A stretch of 64,000 bases of DNA from Membranipora membranacea (Eukaryota > Bryozoa > Gymnolaemata > Cheilostomatida > Membraniporidae). Positions within the stretch are counted from its first letter, which is position 1; each line of letters starts with the position of its first letter. The position numbers and the translations under genes were made by a program. This document shows, piece by piece, positions 36,601-47,100 of this stretch. A model generated the notes under the pieces. That model was given only the letters and a program-made list of their open reading frames with translations, searched no databases and was not told the DNA's origin. The DNA lies in contig OU612075.1 in NCBI GenBank assembly GCA_914767715.1, forward strand, positions 20,150,001 through 20,214,000, given 5' to 3'.

Positions 36601-39300
36601 TGTCTTATTAATCAAAACAGAAAGCCAATCAATCGAATCTGACAGCCAATCAGATAACAATTCGTAAAAATTTACGGCGATTCGGTTTCGTGCATCGCGA
36701 ACATCCAACGTTTCACGAAATCGTGGGAATCCCTATTCGTACAAAAGTATTCGTGAATAATTTATACGAATCGTGAGAAATACACCAAGTGTGGCCTGTG
36801 ATTTAGACTGTTTACTCTCAAAGATGGGGCAACTCTTAAAAATATGGATGCCTCTCGTTTTATCCAGCTTGTGTTATTACCGATACATTAGACGAAGCAC
36901 GCAAAATCTGTATCGAGGTAGCAAGAAACTAACTGTTTTATGTTATGGACAGCTTGAAACAAAGAAAAGTTAAATTGATAATAGGGAAAGTCAGTAAAAG
37001 TGTATGCCATCGGAAGCAGAGGACGTTACGAGAAAGTTTACAAACCTGAATATTGGCACCGTGTTTTGTTAGTTGGTGCATTGATACTATGATAAACGAT
37101 TCTGGTAGCCAATCATAATCCTCCGATCCGAACTGATCCCGATGTTGTCTCAGCAATCTACAACATAAGATGGTTCATTACTGCCTTAGTAGAGAATTAT
37201 TACAAAATAAATCTAACTTATTACTTGTAGTTCTACATAATTTAACAAATGAGAGGAACAGCTGGCTTCTAAAATACCCATGCTCTGTGGATTGCATGAC
37301 TTAAAGGTTAAATCGGGCTCATGTGCAGAAAATCTTTACAGCAGGCATCGGATTGTGAGAAATTTCAATTTAGTAACGTAAAGACCCATTGACATATCTG
37401 AATGTTAGCCTGGGACCTACAATTTATTAGGGCGGAGTAATCCAAGCTACTTAAACTTATAGATATTAATATACACCGTTCTACAAAATAAGCTGGTACC
37501 GTATTAATCAACCAATGGTAAAATTTATCATTTTTTAGGAGTCCTTTTGGCCACTGCTGCAAAGTTTCACATGTACCCATTCCAGCCCACAAACCAAAGC
37601 ACTGCAGTCTTTGCTCAGCTCACTAGTCAGCAAAAAAGTTGCAAGCCTTGACTACGGTGGGATGAAACATCAGCCAGCTTAGGAAAACTGGAAAACTTGG
37701 AAAAGTCTGCAGTTTGTGGTGGACTGTGAATTGAATGCCTCTCCTTAGCTTTGCAAGAATATGTCTCTCCTAAGCCACCCAACTATGCATAAGAGAACCT
37801 CTGAATCCCTCACCTGGTTGATGAGACTTTCCTACAAAGCTCAGAAGAGCCTCGATAGTAGTTCACTACTTGAGTGAGACCGGGCTGCTGTCCTGAAAAA
37901 AAACATCAGAAAAGATATGAATTTAGAACTTTGTAGTATGTGGCTTGTTAGTCCTTCAAACAATCACATATGGTTGATTAAAATCAGATGTTTGTATGTG
38001 TATACATGTATATGTCTTCACATTTATAATGATATCTTACACACAGTAGTCATCTACCTATAGACCATTGCTCTTGTGTGAATATGTGCACGGGCCAGGG
38101 ACTATTTTACATGGATTGCTGTGCATGAATTCCAGTTGAATGAAGAACATGATCATGTAACATTCCATGGTTGCTGGTTACATGCATGCCTGGTACAACA
38201 TTAAAATAGTCATGTGATTATTTAAATACAGAGCTAATAATTCTCATGGTCCATTTACAATGATTTATTAGGACAGTAGGTTGTAAAAAGGGAAAGCCTA
38301 TTATATTCAATATTTAATGGCCTCATATAACTTTGCTGACAACAGTATTATTGAGGGCGGTGTTTATTCAAAGCAGAACGAGGAATAGCTATATATGTCT
38401 GTCAAAAGTGAATGATAGCCCTGAAACAGACACACACTCTCAAAACAACCAGAAGCATTCAACCATAACCACAAGAAACTACTTACTTTGAGGCTGCTCT
38501 TTTGTATCACATCTTATTCTCCATATTTTAATCTATCATGTGAGCGAATTCCAGCTTTAGAATCCAAATATTGAGGAAGTTATGGCCTCTCAAACTTCCG
38601 GGGGGGGGGGGGGGGATTTCCTTAAATCGGCATTGGGAATAAGCGGATGTTTCCCCTGTGGTATGTCACAACCGTCATACTTATTATGAGTTATTACACT
38701 AATAATCACACAGATAAGATGACGATCAAAATTCAGACCTAGGTGGGAATCGAACCTGGGGCTCTATACCAGCAGGCAACGACGCTACCATCGCACCACT
38801 GTAGACAATATAGCTCAGCTGTAACGGCGTTGCAACGGCATTTGGACCTAGTTTCGAGACCGTTACATCTCTGAACATTTTGATCATCAACCTATATATT
38901 AGTGTATCGTAATAAGGATGATGGTTGTGACGTACCATTGGGATTGCCGGCTAATTCTTACTGCCGAGACTGCCGTCACCTTGGAAGTTCGAGACACCAT
39001 AACTTCCTCAATATTTGGATTCTAAAGCTGGAATTCGCTCACATGATAGATTAAAATATGGAGAACAAGATGTGATACAAAAGAGCAGCCTCAAACTAAG
39101 TATTTAAAGTGTGAGAAAGTCACGAGATATTCACCGAGTCTGTTGTAGGGTAAGCTGTTTCTATCTCCTAACATCAGGTTAAATCTAAGAGAATTTCTGC
39201 TGACTTGAGACCACTCTCCATCCCTCCTAAGTAGCTGACGAGATACTTCATTGTATACACTGCTATTTTTGTCCCGATTGATGAATGTATATGGCATCAT
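15642..39300 (-). CDS. TTL: Tubulin--tyrosine ligase, 349 aa, eight exons
   Basis: Adds tyrosine back to the C-terminus of detyrosinated alpha-tubulin using ATP, in the cytosol. Exons on the complement: 39135-39300, 37814-37892, 37046-37157, 35353-35434, 19267-19473, 18620-18749, 16299-16398, 15642-15815; phases agree throughout (1050 nt). Recognisable TTL blocks in order: [15 protein letters not shown] start, [115 protein letters not shown] and the active-site EVNGAPA. It matches TTL proper rather than the longer TTLL glutamylases or glycylases. It is about 30 residues shorter than vertebrate TTL, all at the C-terminus. Two adjacent ATGs (39300, 39297) are possible starts. Intron 4 (15.9 kb) contains the three WSC genes. 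Confidence 0.93.
16490..17953. mobile_element. TTAA-flanked element next to or inside a degraded MITE copy
   Basis: From about 16490 to 16834 the sequence is an inverted, diverged copy of the MITE at 5966-6344. It is cut at TTAA (16831-16834) by a second element, 16835-17949 (1115 bp), that ends at another TTAA (17950-17953). The ends of the second element are inverted repeats: CGTGATATATCGC at the left and, on the opposite strand, CGTGATATATATCGC at the right. The missing end of the older MITE copy is not evident after 17953. Neither part encodes a protein. The whole lies in intron 6 of the TTL gene. Confidence 0.65.
19975..21065. repeat. Inverted-repeat pair enclosing a hAT insertion
   Basis: Arms of about 100 bp face each other. 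The left arm, about 19980-20066, contains ACAAGGACATTATTGAATGA and ends in AACCCAGGGTCTAG. The right arm, about 20977-21060, carries the matching CTAGACCCTGGGTTTGAAAT and TCATTCAATAAAGTCCTTGT. The hAT element at 20077-20777 interrupts the spacer just after the left arm, so the foldback is older. It lies in TTL intron 4. Confidence 0.7.
20077..20777. mobile_element. Non-autonomous hAT element, 701 bp
   Basis: Ends are CAGCTGTGGGCAACC and, on the opposite strand, CATGGGTGGGCAACC, the common CAG..GTGGGCAACC.. hAT terminus. Both sides carry the same 8-bp sequence GTCTAGAG (20069-20076 and 20778-20785), the target duplication length of hAT transposons. There is no transposase ORF, so this is a deletion derivative or MITE. 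Confidence 0.85.
21889..23789 (-). CDS. Secreted WSC + PAN/apple protein, copy A, 226 aa
   Basis: Exons on the complement: 23765-23789, 23348-23482, 22584-22781, 21889-22211; all GT..AG, total 681 nt. A short hydrophobic N-terminus ([14 protein letters not shown]) reads as a signal peptide. Residues about 27-112 form a WSC domain with its eight cysteines (LGCY, WCLIQC, CIC, YCDIHC and QQYCG). Residues about 130-195 form a PAN/apple-type domain ([37 protein letters not shown]), followed by a short Ser/Thr tail. WSC domains bind carbohydrate in characterised proteins and apple domains bind protein or sugar, so an extracellular lectin-like role is plausible but inferred. Four-exon layout and phases are identical in the two sister copies upstream. 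A transposon-like element sits 135 bp above the start codon. Confidence 0.85.
23924..24809. mobile_element. Terminal-inverted-repeat element, 886 bp, above WSC copy A
   Basis: The two ends share a perfect 33-bp inverted repeat beginning CAATGAACTCCCTCTTCCTC. The flanks are GGTTTGAG at the left (23916-23923) and GTTTGAG at the right (24810-24816), a 7 to 8-bp target duplication as in hAT or P-type elements. No transposase ORF is present. Its left end is 135 bases upstream of the start codon of WSC copy A, so it may have separated that gene from its original promoter. Confidence 0.8.
25562..25885 (-). other. Unassigned ORF, 107 codons, cysteine-containing
   Basis: An open frame between WSC copies A and B on the same strand, ending in TAA at 25562. 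Its peptide has six cysteines (for example [19 protein letters not shown] and LVCELHQP) and a protein-like composition, but no clear signal peptide and no acceptor or donor I would trust. It does not align with the WSC or apple exons. It may be a single-exon remnant, a transposon fragment or chance. Confidence 0.25.
26720..28929 (-). CDS. Secreted WSC + PAN/apple protein, copy B, 237 aa
   Basis: Exons on the complement: 28905-28929, 28511-28654, 27546-27725, 26720-27084; 714 nt, phases 1-1-1 as in copy A. The signal peptide starts [18 protein letters not shown]. The WSC domain ([30 protein letters not shown]) is complete. In the apple domain two cysteines present in copy A are replaced: ESCAYLC is ESSAYLC, and the cysteine before YSRE is Arg. 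They may be partners of one disulfide, lost together. The C-terminal tail is a Thr-rich low-complexity run encoded by a GTT/TGT trinucleotide repeat. Extracellular, function unknown. Promoter TATA at 29024-29031. Confidence 0.85.
29024..29031 (-). promoter_or_regulatory. TATA box of WSC copy B
   Basis: On the minus strand TATATAAG lies 95 bases upstream of the ATG at 28929. The equivalent position above copy C holds TTTTTATAA within the same conserved GGGCAGAGATATTT context, which supports a working promoter shared by the two duplicates. Confidence 0.55.
29386..29935. mobile_element. Long foldback element, ~550 bp, arms ~260 bp
   Basis: The left half (from GTGTTTGAATGACACACACC) and the right half (ending GGTGTGTGTCATTTAAAC) are near-complete reverse complements around a centre at about 29655. 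Matching landmarks include GTAGATACATTTTGCGTCAT with ATGACGCAAAATGTATCTAC, and ATATGGCACTATGTG with ATACATAGTGCCATAT. Two ORFs on opposite strands here are mirror images produced by the palindrome, not genes. It sits at the upstream edge of the copy-B duplication unit. Confidence 0.85.
30542..32894 (-). pseudogene. WSC + PAN/apple gene copy C, exon 3 broken by an insertion
   Basis: Exons on the complement: 32870-32894, 32452-32589, 31756-32243 (interrupted), 30542-30798. Signal peptide ([14 protein letters not shown]), the first half of the WSC domain and the apple exon (including both cysteines lost in copy B) are intact. Exon 3 holds a 288-bp insertion (31794-32081) plus an 8-bp duplication, which shifts frame and introduces a TAG at 32014-32016 inside the WSC domain. 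Leaving out the 296 extra bases makes exon 3 192 nt, keeps all phases and gives an open frame of 203 codons, so the break is recent. The gene could survive if the insert is spliced out or absent in other haplotypes. TATA-like sequence is at 32990-32998. Confidence 0.8.
31794..32081. mobile_element. hAT-like insertion in exon 3 of WSC copy C
   Basis: ACCTGATA occurs on both sides (31786-31793 and 32082-32089), an 8-bp target duplication. The ends are short imperfect inverted repeats, CACTGAATT at the left and CATTGAATT from the right on the opposite strand. The 288-bp body has no coding potential. Its boundaries are fixed independently by comparison with exon 3 of copies A and B. Confidence 0.8.
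32990..32998 (-). promoter_or_regulatory. TATA-like sequence of WSC copy C
   Basis: TTTTTATAA on the minus strand lies 96 bases upstream of the copy-C ATG, the same distance and flanking sequence (GGGCAGAGATATTT) as the TATA box of copy B. Confidence 0.45.
33000..35352. other. TTL intron 4, left part; duplicated upstream block
   Basis: About 33165-33390 is homologous to about 29085-29385 (shared CGGCCTCACAACTC, CTTATTCAGACAAA and CATCTGTTAGCTTG), so the duplication that made WSC copies B and C reaches some 450 bp above the genes. The remainder, to the TTL exon at 35353, contains short spurious ORFs and a C homopolymer near 34553. I see no gene. Confidence 0.6.
35640..35825. repeat. Small inverted repeat in TTL intron 3
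   Basis: TTCAACTGATTTTCACT with GAGATGATAGGGTA at the left faces AGTACCATCTCATCTC with GTGAAAATCAGTTGAA at the right. It looks like a small foldback element with arms of about 45 bp and some mismatches. No coding content. Confidence 0.5.
38484..39107. mobile_element. Foldback element, ~620 bp, carrying a SINE in its centre
   Basis: The left arm (from TGAGGCTGCTCTTTTGTATC, about 38490) and the right arm (ending GATACAAAAGAGCAGCCTCA) are inverted copies matching over about 125 bp. Beyond that, weaker inverted similarity continues inward (GTCACAACCGTCATACTTAT facing AAGGATGATGGTTGTGAC). A 16-G run interrupts the left arm near 38599. The centre holds tRNA-like sequence. The right arm ends about 28 bases from the splice donor of TTL exon 1, so the element sits at the very start of intron 1. 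Confidence 0.8.
38733..38806 (-). repeat. tRNA-derived SINE or tRNA-like sequence
   Basis: On the minus strand a box A-like TGGTGCGATGGTAGCGTC is followed about 35 bases later by a canonical box B, GGTTCGATTCC, the spacing of an internal RNA polymerase III promoter. The acceptor stem does not pair well, so a tRNA-derived SINE head is more likely than a working tRNA gene. It lies at the centre of the surrounding foldback element. Confidence 0.55.
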
Positions 39301-40559
39301 CCAGCATGAGATGATTTATTCTTTGATTAAATACCTATAACAATGCAATAAAAAAATTGAAACTACACACAATATGTACAAGTCCAGTTTGCAGCACAGT
39401 AGCAATTCTTGATATGAAATACGATGTTGAGAGAACATGAGAACAGTGTACATTCGTCTTTTGTTTGTCCAATCCAAGTTTAATTAGCAACTTTACAGAC
39501 CATGATGATCTTTAAAGTATACTACTCATCAGCTGCTGTATAAAATGCAATCCACGCATTGGCTGCTGGTCGCTTCCAAAAACAAAGGGTCTGCAGACAT
39601 GCTTTTTGGGCGTGTTATGTCAGTAAGGCAGGTAGGATGTGCACTGAGATACCTCCATAGTGTGTCTTGTCTATGGATACCTCTTATAACTCTGAAAGCA
39701 CATCTAATGCTAGCTGCATCAGTTAGGCTGGACATAAGACTAAAGTATTTCCTAGCTTTGTGAACACAGTCAGCCCAAGGAGTAATGTAACTCGTTACAG
39801 ACCTCTCATTATTGACATATAATAGTTAAATAGAGGAATAAAGAAGAAGGGTAATCAAAGTGATATCAATTAATGTTACTTAAATGTTTGTGCTAATGTT
39901 TACTTAAAGTTCTCTGCAAAGGGACACCATACAAACAAAGCAAAGCAAGTCGACTCATTGGATTCACTCAATAACTAAGGCTTGGGCAAATGTTGTTATA
40001 TCATATGAACTTGAAGCCCAATAACCATACCACTCTTGTGACCACCACAATATCAACCCATATATTGATTTAAAACAGTACTATTACAAATCTTTTTACC
40101 ATTTGATTTTGTGTATAAGGTGCTAGGAGCTGCTTTTAGCGAGTCAAATGCATGTTTGTTTAAACAGTAAACAGCAACATGGTTGGATTATAATATCACT
40201 GCATGAAGGGACAACTCTCACACCAGCCAAAACTAACAATTTAAAAAAAATTGATAATCTGATGTTAAATATAACCCCATGAGGTCCACCTGACTGATGC
40301 CAGTATGCAATATGATATTCCTGGCCAGAAAAATGTGAACATCATCATCAGCATGGCACCATCACAACCGAAGGTCAGATTGAGTCTCAACAAATTTATG
40401 GAAGTCAACAATGGTCATCGCTCACAAACAACCTTGAAATACCACATCTTACTGTATAAACTTAATTGAAATTTGGAAATAGAAAGCAGCACCGACTCAC
40501 CTTCTATTCATGATTGATTTTCATAACATGACAGAGTGAAGTTCCTTATTCGTTCTTGT
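39301..40559. other. Intergenic, TTL 5' region
   Basis: Space between the TTL start codon and the 3' end of the Myb/SANT gene, both on the minus strand. No TATA box or splice acceptor is apparent directly above the TTL ATG. Overlapping ORFs on both strands at 39529-39763 are incompatible frames in one stretch. I see no gene. Confidence 0.45.
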
Positions 40560-41817
40560 TTATAGTTGTGGCTCTCCTACGGCACCATTTATTTTCTGCA
40601 GTTCAATCTCTGATAAATTTATTTTCCTTGTTTCCTTGTAGTAACTCTCTGTCAGCTCCTGAGTGACTCTTTGGTGGCTGGTTGTTAACTCAGTGAGATG
40701 AGCCTGATGAGCTTTTGTCAATTCTAAAACTAACTGATTGTGTTGCTCAGTCAGTTTTAGAACATGTTGATTATGTTTAACAGTAAGTTCGGATACAATC
40801 TTTTGATGGTTGTCGGTTAGATTAGCTACCCTTTGATTGGATGAGATGATGCGTTTCTCTACAGTCGGTGTTTGTGAGGTGGTTGGTTGGAGTTTGACTG
40901 ATGCACAGGCGCCTCCAGAAATGCCGTGATTGTCTAGAAATGAGTAATAACCCTGTCCAATGCCATAGTTTATATCTGAAGGGATATTGTGAGCTTCTTC
41001 AGCTGCAAGTGTGTCATCCTGCTCAGCTTCATGAGTGTATGTATGAGTGTCTGTGGTTAAAGCGGCGAATGTATCACCAAAAACTTCGTCAACAATCGCT
41101 GTGTATTTTGAGAACATTTTCTTGCCCGTTCCATTCACATCAAAGTTCTTGACCTTTTTATATTGACACAGAATGTATCGCCACTTAACAGAGACTAGTT
41201 TGCCAGATGAAAACGCTTGGCCTGTAAATCCCATTGTGTTCATGGTCCTTGCAATGTTAGTCCAGTGAGTTCCTTTCGACACTCCACTTAGCAAGCAGAA
41301 TGAATGTAGATCTGCTCGGTGCAGCTGACAGAGCGTCCGTATCGCCTCATCAGTCCAGCTGTCACTATCTTCTGGGAGACTTGGTTTCACATCTTTGTAA
41401 AAAATATATAAGAAATGAATTAAAATGGCAAATGATGATCAGTCCCAAATATATAGAGCATCACCCAGTTAGTATACTATGTTTTGGTATTACATTAGAG
41501 CAGCGTAGTTCTGGGACTCGAACAGAGGGAGATTTTGCAGTATTCTAATACCAAGCAGACCTTTTGTTTGATACCAGAATGCTTCACATATCACATTCAG
41601 TTATTAGAGCCCACTATCTAAAATAAGGCTGACATGAAGAGTTGAGCAGGGAGGGGATAGCAACAATGTAAGGAAATCGAATTTAACTTGATGTCCACAC
41701 TCTAAGATACCATCGATCATGCTCACCTGGTCCTGTCCTAGCTCCAGTTCTCACTTGCTTGTTATACTGCTCACACAGCTCACCATCAGCTTGACGCTTC
41801 ATACCACTACCCTCCAT
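40560..41817 (-). CDS. Myb/SANT-like DNA-binding protein with 11-residue-repeat coiled coil, 307 aa
   Basis: Exons on the complement: 41727-41817 (starts MEGSGMKRQADGEL) and 40560-41392; phase 1 junction (GAT, Asp31). Residues about 42-137 match the trihelix-type Myb/SANT-like domain: SWTDEAIRTL, the THWTNIARTM helix, VSVKWRYILCQYKKVK and a closing VDEVFGD. This fold occurs in nuclear DNA-binding proteins and in proteins derived from Harbinger transposons. Residues 222-287 are six consecutive 11-residue repeats of the form L-T-x-x-H, for example LTDNHQKIVSE then LTVKHNQHVLK, which should form a coiled coil for self-association. A splice acceptor 9 bases above the ATG implies a non-coding 5' exon or trans-splicing. 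Likely nuclear; target unknown. Confidence 0.85.
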
Positions 41818-44196
41818 AGGTATATATCTGTAAACAAATATGATGAAATGCCTACCTATTTTCGGTTCGGAAAATATGATTGCAAACACAGTTATTTATG
41901 ATCAAACTTAAAGTGACAGTGCTATTAGAAAAGTGGATACATTACCACAGTAACTCGAATATTGTGAGTTCATATAGGGCAAATAAAAATAATTTTAGGT
42001 TTTTTTTAAATATTTTAGTAAGGATAGTAGTGGATCATAGTGGTCAGGGGAGGCAAAAAATCACTATGATCCCAATTTTCAGACTTTGCAGCAGTTTAAC
42101 TGCAACAAGGTATCAGGCTGTTTAATTTCATATGCCCTAACTAATTTTCAGCCTGAGATCTTTAAAATCATACCAAACATGGCCTAGTAGGACTGTCACT
42201 GATTCTAAGTTCATGCTCAGTTCCCATCTGCATATCCAACCAATTACCAATTGATACTAGGAACTGTCTATGTTGAAGTAGATAAATGTGACTTGTATGA
42301 GACTTAATTTTTGGCTTTGCTCTTACTTGGTTTGTTATGCAGCTGAAAGACTTTGTCTTAGCATTAAACTGCAAGCAGCATGGCAAAGAACTAGCTAATG
42401 TAAGTGTGAGACTGATACAGCTTATCCAAATAAATCTATATTTTATCAATTAAGGATCAACCTAGGCCATGAATTTGAGATTAATAATTTTGGCCTGGGC
42501 TTCAACCGCAGTGAAAGGCACTACTAACTACCTAACTGATGCAATTTATGTCCTGACAACTAAGACAATAAACTGTATAATTTGCCTTTTGTTTCAGCAA
42601 ATCTGGTCGCACAATGGATAAAATCTTTGGCATTTCAAGCACAGTCAAAAGTATCTGATCTAAGAGTAATTCGGAATAACTGATGATCACCCCTTGTGAC
42701 AGTCAGACACGCATTGCACAGATCATGAGATAATGCAGTATGAATATACATGAAATCCTACAGCATAGCCCCACACCTGTTGCATCAGAGTTTCTGGATG
42801 TCACAGAGGTTTGATGTGAAATCTGTCATCATCAAGTGCCATGAGTATCATGCAATTGACAAAGGCAGGTTATTGCTGCACATTCTCAGAACTGATTTCA
42901 AATATTGTTTCATGCATAGGCCTAGTTCAGGAATTTAACACAGCATTTCTACTTATGGAGTGAGCAAAAACAGTACTTCCTCAGATTTCTGGTCAATGAG
43001 AGTAACATTGACAAGTGTCAAGAATCAAGCCGTGAATGGGCATTCCTCTCATTGAAGAGATATATGAATAGACAATGCCCTCCGATGGATTTACTGGTTG
43101 AATAAAACTGATAGCATAACCGAATCTTTGGCTGATAGGCAAGCTTTCTCACCTGTTATATAAAAATGTATAGGTGTTTGAACCTGAATTTCAACTTTGG
43201 TTCTCAAGTTTTGTCCACAGGAAATTGAGATAAATGAGATCAAGTGGGTTCAGTCAAAACTCAAGATTGTAAGCCGCTCTTTAATTGGCTCATCCTTAAT
43301 CCCATTTAGGGACAACTCTGAAAATGCAGACACCACACAGAGAAGACAACTCCTGTAGTAAAGAAAAACCAAACGCATGTTATTCCCTATTTGTTATCAC
43401 TGCATATTCACAATTCACAGTACATTAAAATATTTATTAACGGAAGACATGAGCATGTCTACTTTAAATTTTTAAAAACAACATACACATAGCGCTATTA
43501 CCGACCTGACAACACAACCGAAGGCATGAGCAGTAAACTCTTTCTGGAACCGGAGTAGCCTTTCTTGTTCAAAACAGGCTACAAGTCTTGGGAGTTCCTT
43601 GGCATGAGTGATGTTCAAAAATAGCAGGAAGATCTCAATTGATAGATTACATACGAATAAATCCGAGAATATTGTTAAGTATGACTATGTTTAAGTTAGA
43701 AATTTGATGCTACGGTGGCTGTCACGACCAGTTAAGTACAGTACAACGAGACTGTATTTGGAATTATTATTTAATATAATTAATCTGAACAGAAAACTAC
43801 TATCTGTTCGCAAAGCATGACAACAGACGAACATAAATCCAAAATTGGCACAATGTTCTCCAAAAGTACAGCTATATGTTGATAGATTCACAACACTTAC
43901 AAGCTACCCTAAGAGCCATAGGAACAAAATATTGCATGTTTTTATAAAGATAAAAATTATTCATTGTCCAAAATATGACGACCACAGATTTCAAAAGAAT
44001 ACAATTCATAATATCCCGCTCCATCGACCATCAAAACAAGATTCCCGACTTTCGATTTCGCATTTAATTCCAAAACAGCTCAAGCAAATATAACTTGTTT
44101 CAAGTCAATTCCAGTTGACAACCTTTATACATTACTCCATATAACTTGGTGATGTCGGCTATAAACTATCCGTCTAATCAGCGAAATATTTGAAAG
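41818..44196. other. Intergenic, no coding feature
   Basis: Space between the Myb/SANT gene and the 3' end of the SDR gene, all on the minus strand. The 5' untranslated exon of the Myb/SANT gene probably lies here, but I could not locate it. Several short ORFs have no domain or splice support. Confidence 0.4.
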
Positions 44197-47100
44197 TCAG
44201 ATAGGTGCACCAGCTGGTTCAATAAGCACTTCGTTGATAGCGACGTTGCTAGGCTGAGAGGCAAGGTACACAACGGCTTTGCCGAGATCCTCAGGTAGTA
44301 GAATCTCAGTCTGTGTACTTCCGTCATACTTGTCCTTAGCCTATGAAAAAACAGGGGTAGATAACAGGGATGATTTGGCTAATTCATTTGGTAGTTATGT
44401 GACCATTATATGTTGTGTTCATTATTGGTGAAGCAGCCAGGAGAATCAAAGTATATTTTATGAGAAATAAATTACAGAGTACTTAACCTGATTGAAAAAT
44501 TCCGAGACTTGATCTGAATGCAAGACTATGAGAGTGGAAAAGTTTGAACAATAAATTGTTTATATATTTCTTGCTTCGACATAAATTTATATTATTTGAC
44601 ACTATGTATCAACCTTAGGGTTCACATAGACCCTTCTAGTATGTTCACTCACCCCAATATCAGTAGTATGAGACAGCAGTTCAGTCTTCACATCACCAGG
44701 TTGTATGGTACTGACTTTGACATTAAATGGAACCATCTCCTGCCTCAAAGCCTGAGAGAAACCTTCTACGAAGAACTTGGTACCACTGTACACAGCCAAT
44801 CCAGCAAAACCCTGCAAGAACATCATGAAAGTTAGAAAGTGAAAGATTAGACCTCACTCAAAATTGTGAGATTGTTGATGTAACTAAGAGCGAAATTATT
44901 TTCAAAAATTCACATAACGTCACACAGATGCAAAGAAATGGGACTACTGCTAATTTGTCATGATATCTGGCCTGTCTTGAGGTATGAAGGTTATTTGGGA
45001 AGTATGTGGTGGATTATCATGGACAGGTATTTTTGAGTTGCTGTTTTTAATTATAGAGAGTTCAACTGCTAGCTCCTAATATCGATGTACGTACGTATGT
45101 ACGTATGTACGTATGTATGTATGTACGTACGTATGTATGTATGTATGTATGTACGTATGTACGTACACGCTATGGTGAATAATGGTCTGCTTGTCTGCCA
45201 CCTTTTTGGGATACGGCAGAAAAATATTCAAATTTCAGAGGTGGCCGTAACTAAGATGTGCATCAAGTCAGGGCAACAGAACCAGTTACATAATAAAGAC
45301 CTGGTGAGTCCATTACAATTAACAATACATATATTTACAAACCTGCAAAGACCTAAATTTAAGACCCTAGAATGGCCATACATGACTCAGCCGATCTCCT
45401 AGCCAAATCACCCCTTTATAACGTTAGATATTGTCCCTTAGAATGGTTTGGTGTAAACGGTTTAGCTTTTTTATATACTTCCCAGCAGAAAACTAAATAT
45501 GTGGTCAGAGATAGAAATGATGATAACATACCCTTCTGCCTGCATTAGATGACATGTTAATGATGTGTCCTTTCTTCCTGCTGGTCATACCGTCCACCAC
45601 TGCTCCCACACCATTCACCACACCCTAACAAAAGAGGTTATTTTACAAAGCATGCTTCAATTTTGTTGCAGGGACGTCTAGTCAACCCAAGACATTCGTG
45701 GTTTCAAGTATAGAATCTGGGTCTTAGATATTGGGCCTATGCTATACCCATTGCAAATTTATTACCAAATGTCCAACTTGATATTTAAAAACTTAGCAAC
45801 TGATGGCGCATTGTTGTTTGTAAAATTTAATGTGCCTTTGACATAGTTACCTTAAATATATGAACCTAGTCAGGATATTAACATTCAAATCAGACTTCTT
45901 TATAGCCTGGCATCAAACATTTATGTTATACAATAGGCTTCTGAATTACATGACTTGGCAAGGGAGGACAATGACCCAGTTAACAAAAAACTTTAATCGA
46001 GATATCCAAATTAACTAACACCTTAGGACATATTACCCATCCTCTTCCCTACCATTGGGATGCGAGTATGGGAATTAAAATCGAGTTTATCGTTTTGCCT
46101 ACCTTGCAGTTGATGTCTATCTGCCTGTCCCATTCCTGCTGATGTTTATTTATCATATCAGTGTAGTACATGACTCCTGCATTATTCACAAGAATATCAA
46201 CAGGTCCAAACTCTTCTTCAGTCTCTTCTACTAACTGTTTTACCTGAAATATCAGAACAGTATAGACTAAGGAAGTGAATTTCATTTGAGAAATGTACAA
46301 CACTATCATAAGAAGTGCACTGTGATCAATGAGCTTAAAACCCTCGATAAGTTAACATTAGTTAGTACCTCGATAGTACCTCGATAGTACCTCGATAGTA
46401 CCTCGATAGTACCTCGATAGTACCTCGATAGTAACTCGATAGTACCTCGATAGTACCTCGATAGTACCTCGATAGTACCTCGATAGTAACTCGATAGTAC
46501 CTCGATAGTACCTCGATAGTAACTCGATAGTACCTCGATAGTACCTCGATAGTACCTCGATAGTAACTCGATAGTACCTCGATAGTAACTCGATAGTACC
46601 TCGATAGTACCTCGATAGTACCTCGATAGTAACTCGATAGTAACTCGATAGTACCTCGATAGTACCTCGATAGTACCTCGATAGTAACTCGATAGTACCT
46701 CGAAAGTACCTCGATAGTACCTCGATAGTACCTCGATAGTACCTCGATAGTAACTCGATAGTACCTCGATAATACCTCGATAGTACCTCGATAGTACCTC
46801 GATAGTAACTCGATAGTACCTCGATAGTACCTCGATAGTACCTCGATAGTACCTCGATAGCTAATGCGGGAGTTTATACAGTGTAATGAGTGATAAGGAG
46901 AGAATATTAGTTCAGTTGCATAAGCTTTGGTTTTACTCGATGTCAGTTGTCAGCTAGCAACAATGTTCGCTAGCTGAGGTCGGACATTATGTCAAGTAAT
47001 GAGGACAAGTACACGTCAAACTAGTTATACATTTTGCTATTTCATGCCTGTGCTAGAAGGCAAACTTCAGTTTAGCACACACCACAGAATTCCTTTTTCT

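Noticed and set aside
45085-45402. 105-codon plus-strand ORF starting with MYVRMYVC repeats
   Set aside because: The start is a tetranucleotide microsatellite in an SDR intron and the rest has no domain.
46366-46860. CRISPR-like array
   Set aside because: Units are contiguous 11-bp repeats with no spacers, in an animal intron.
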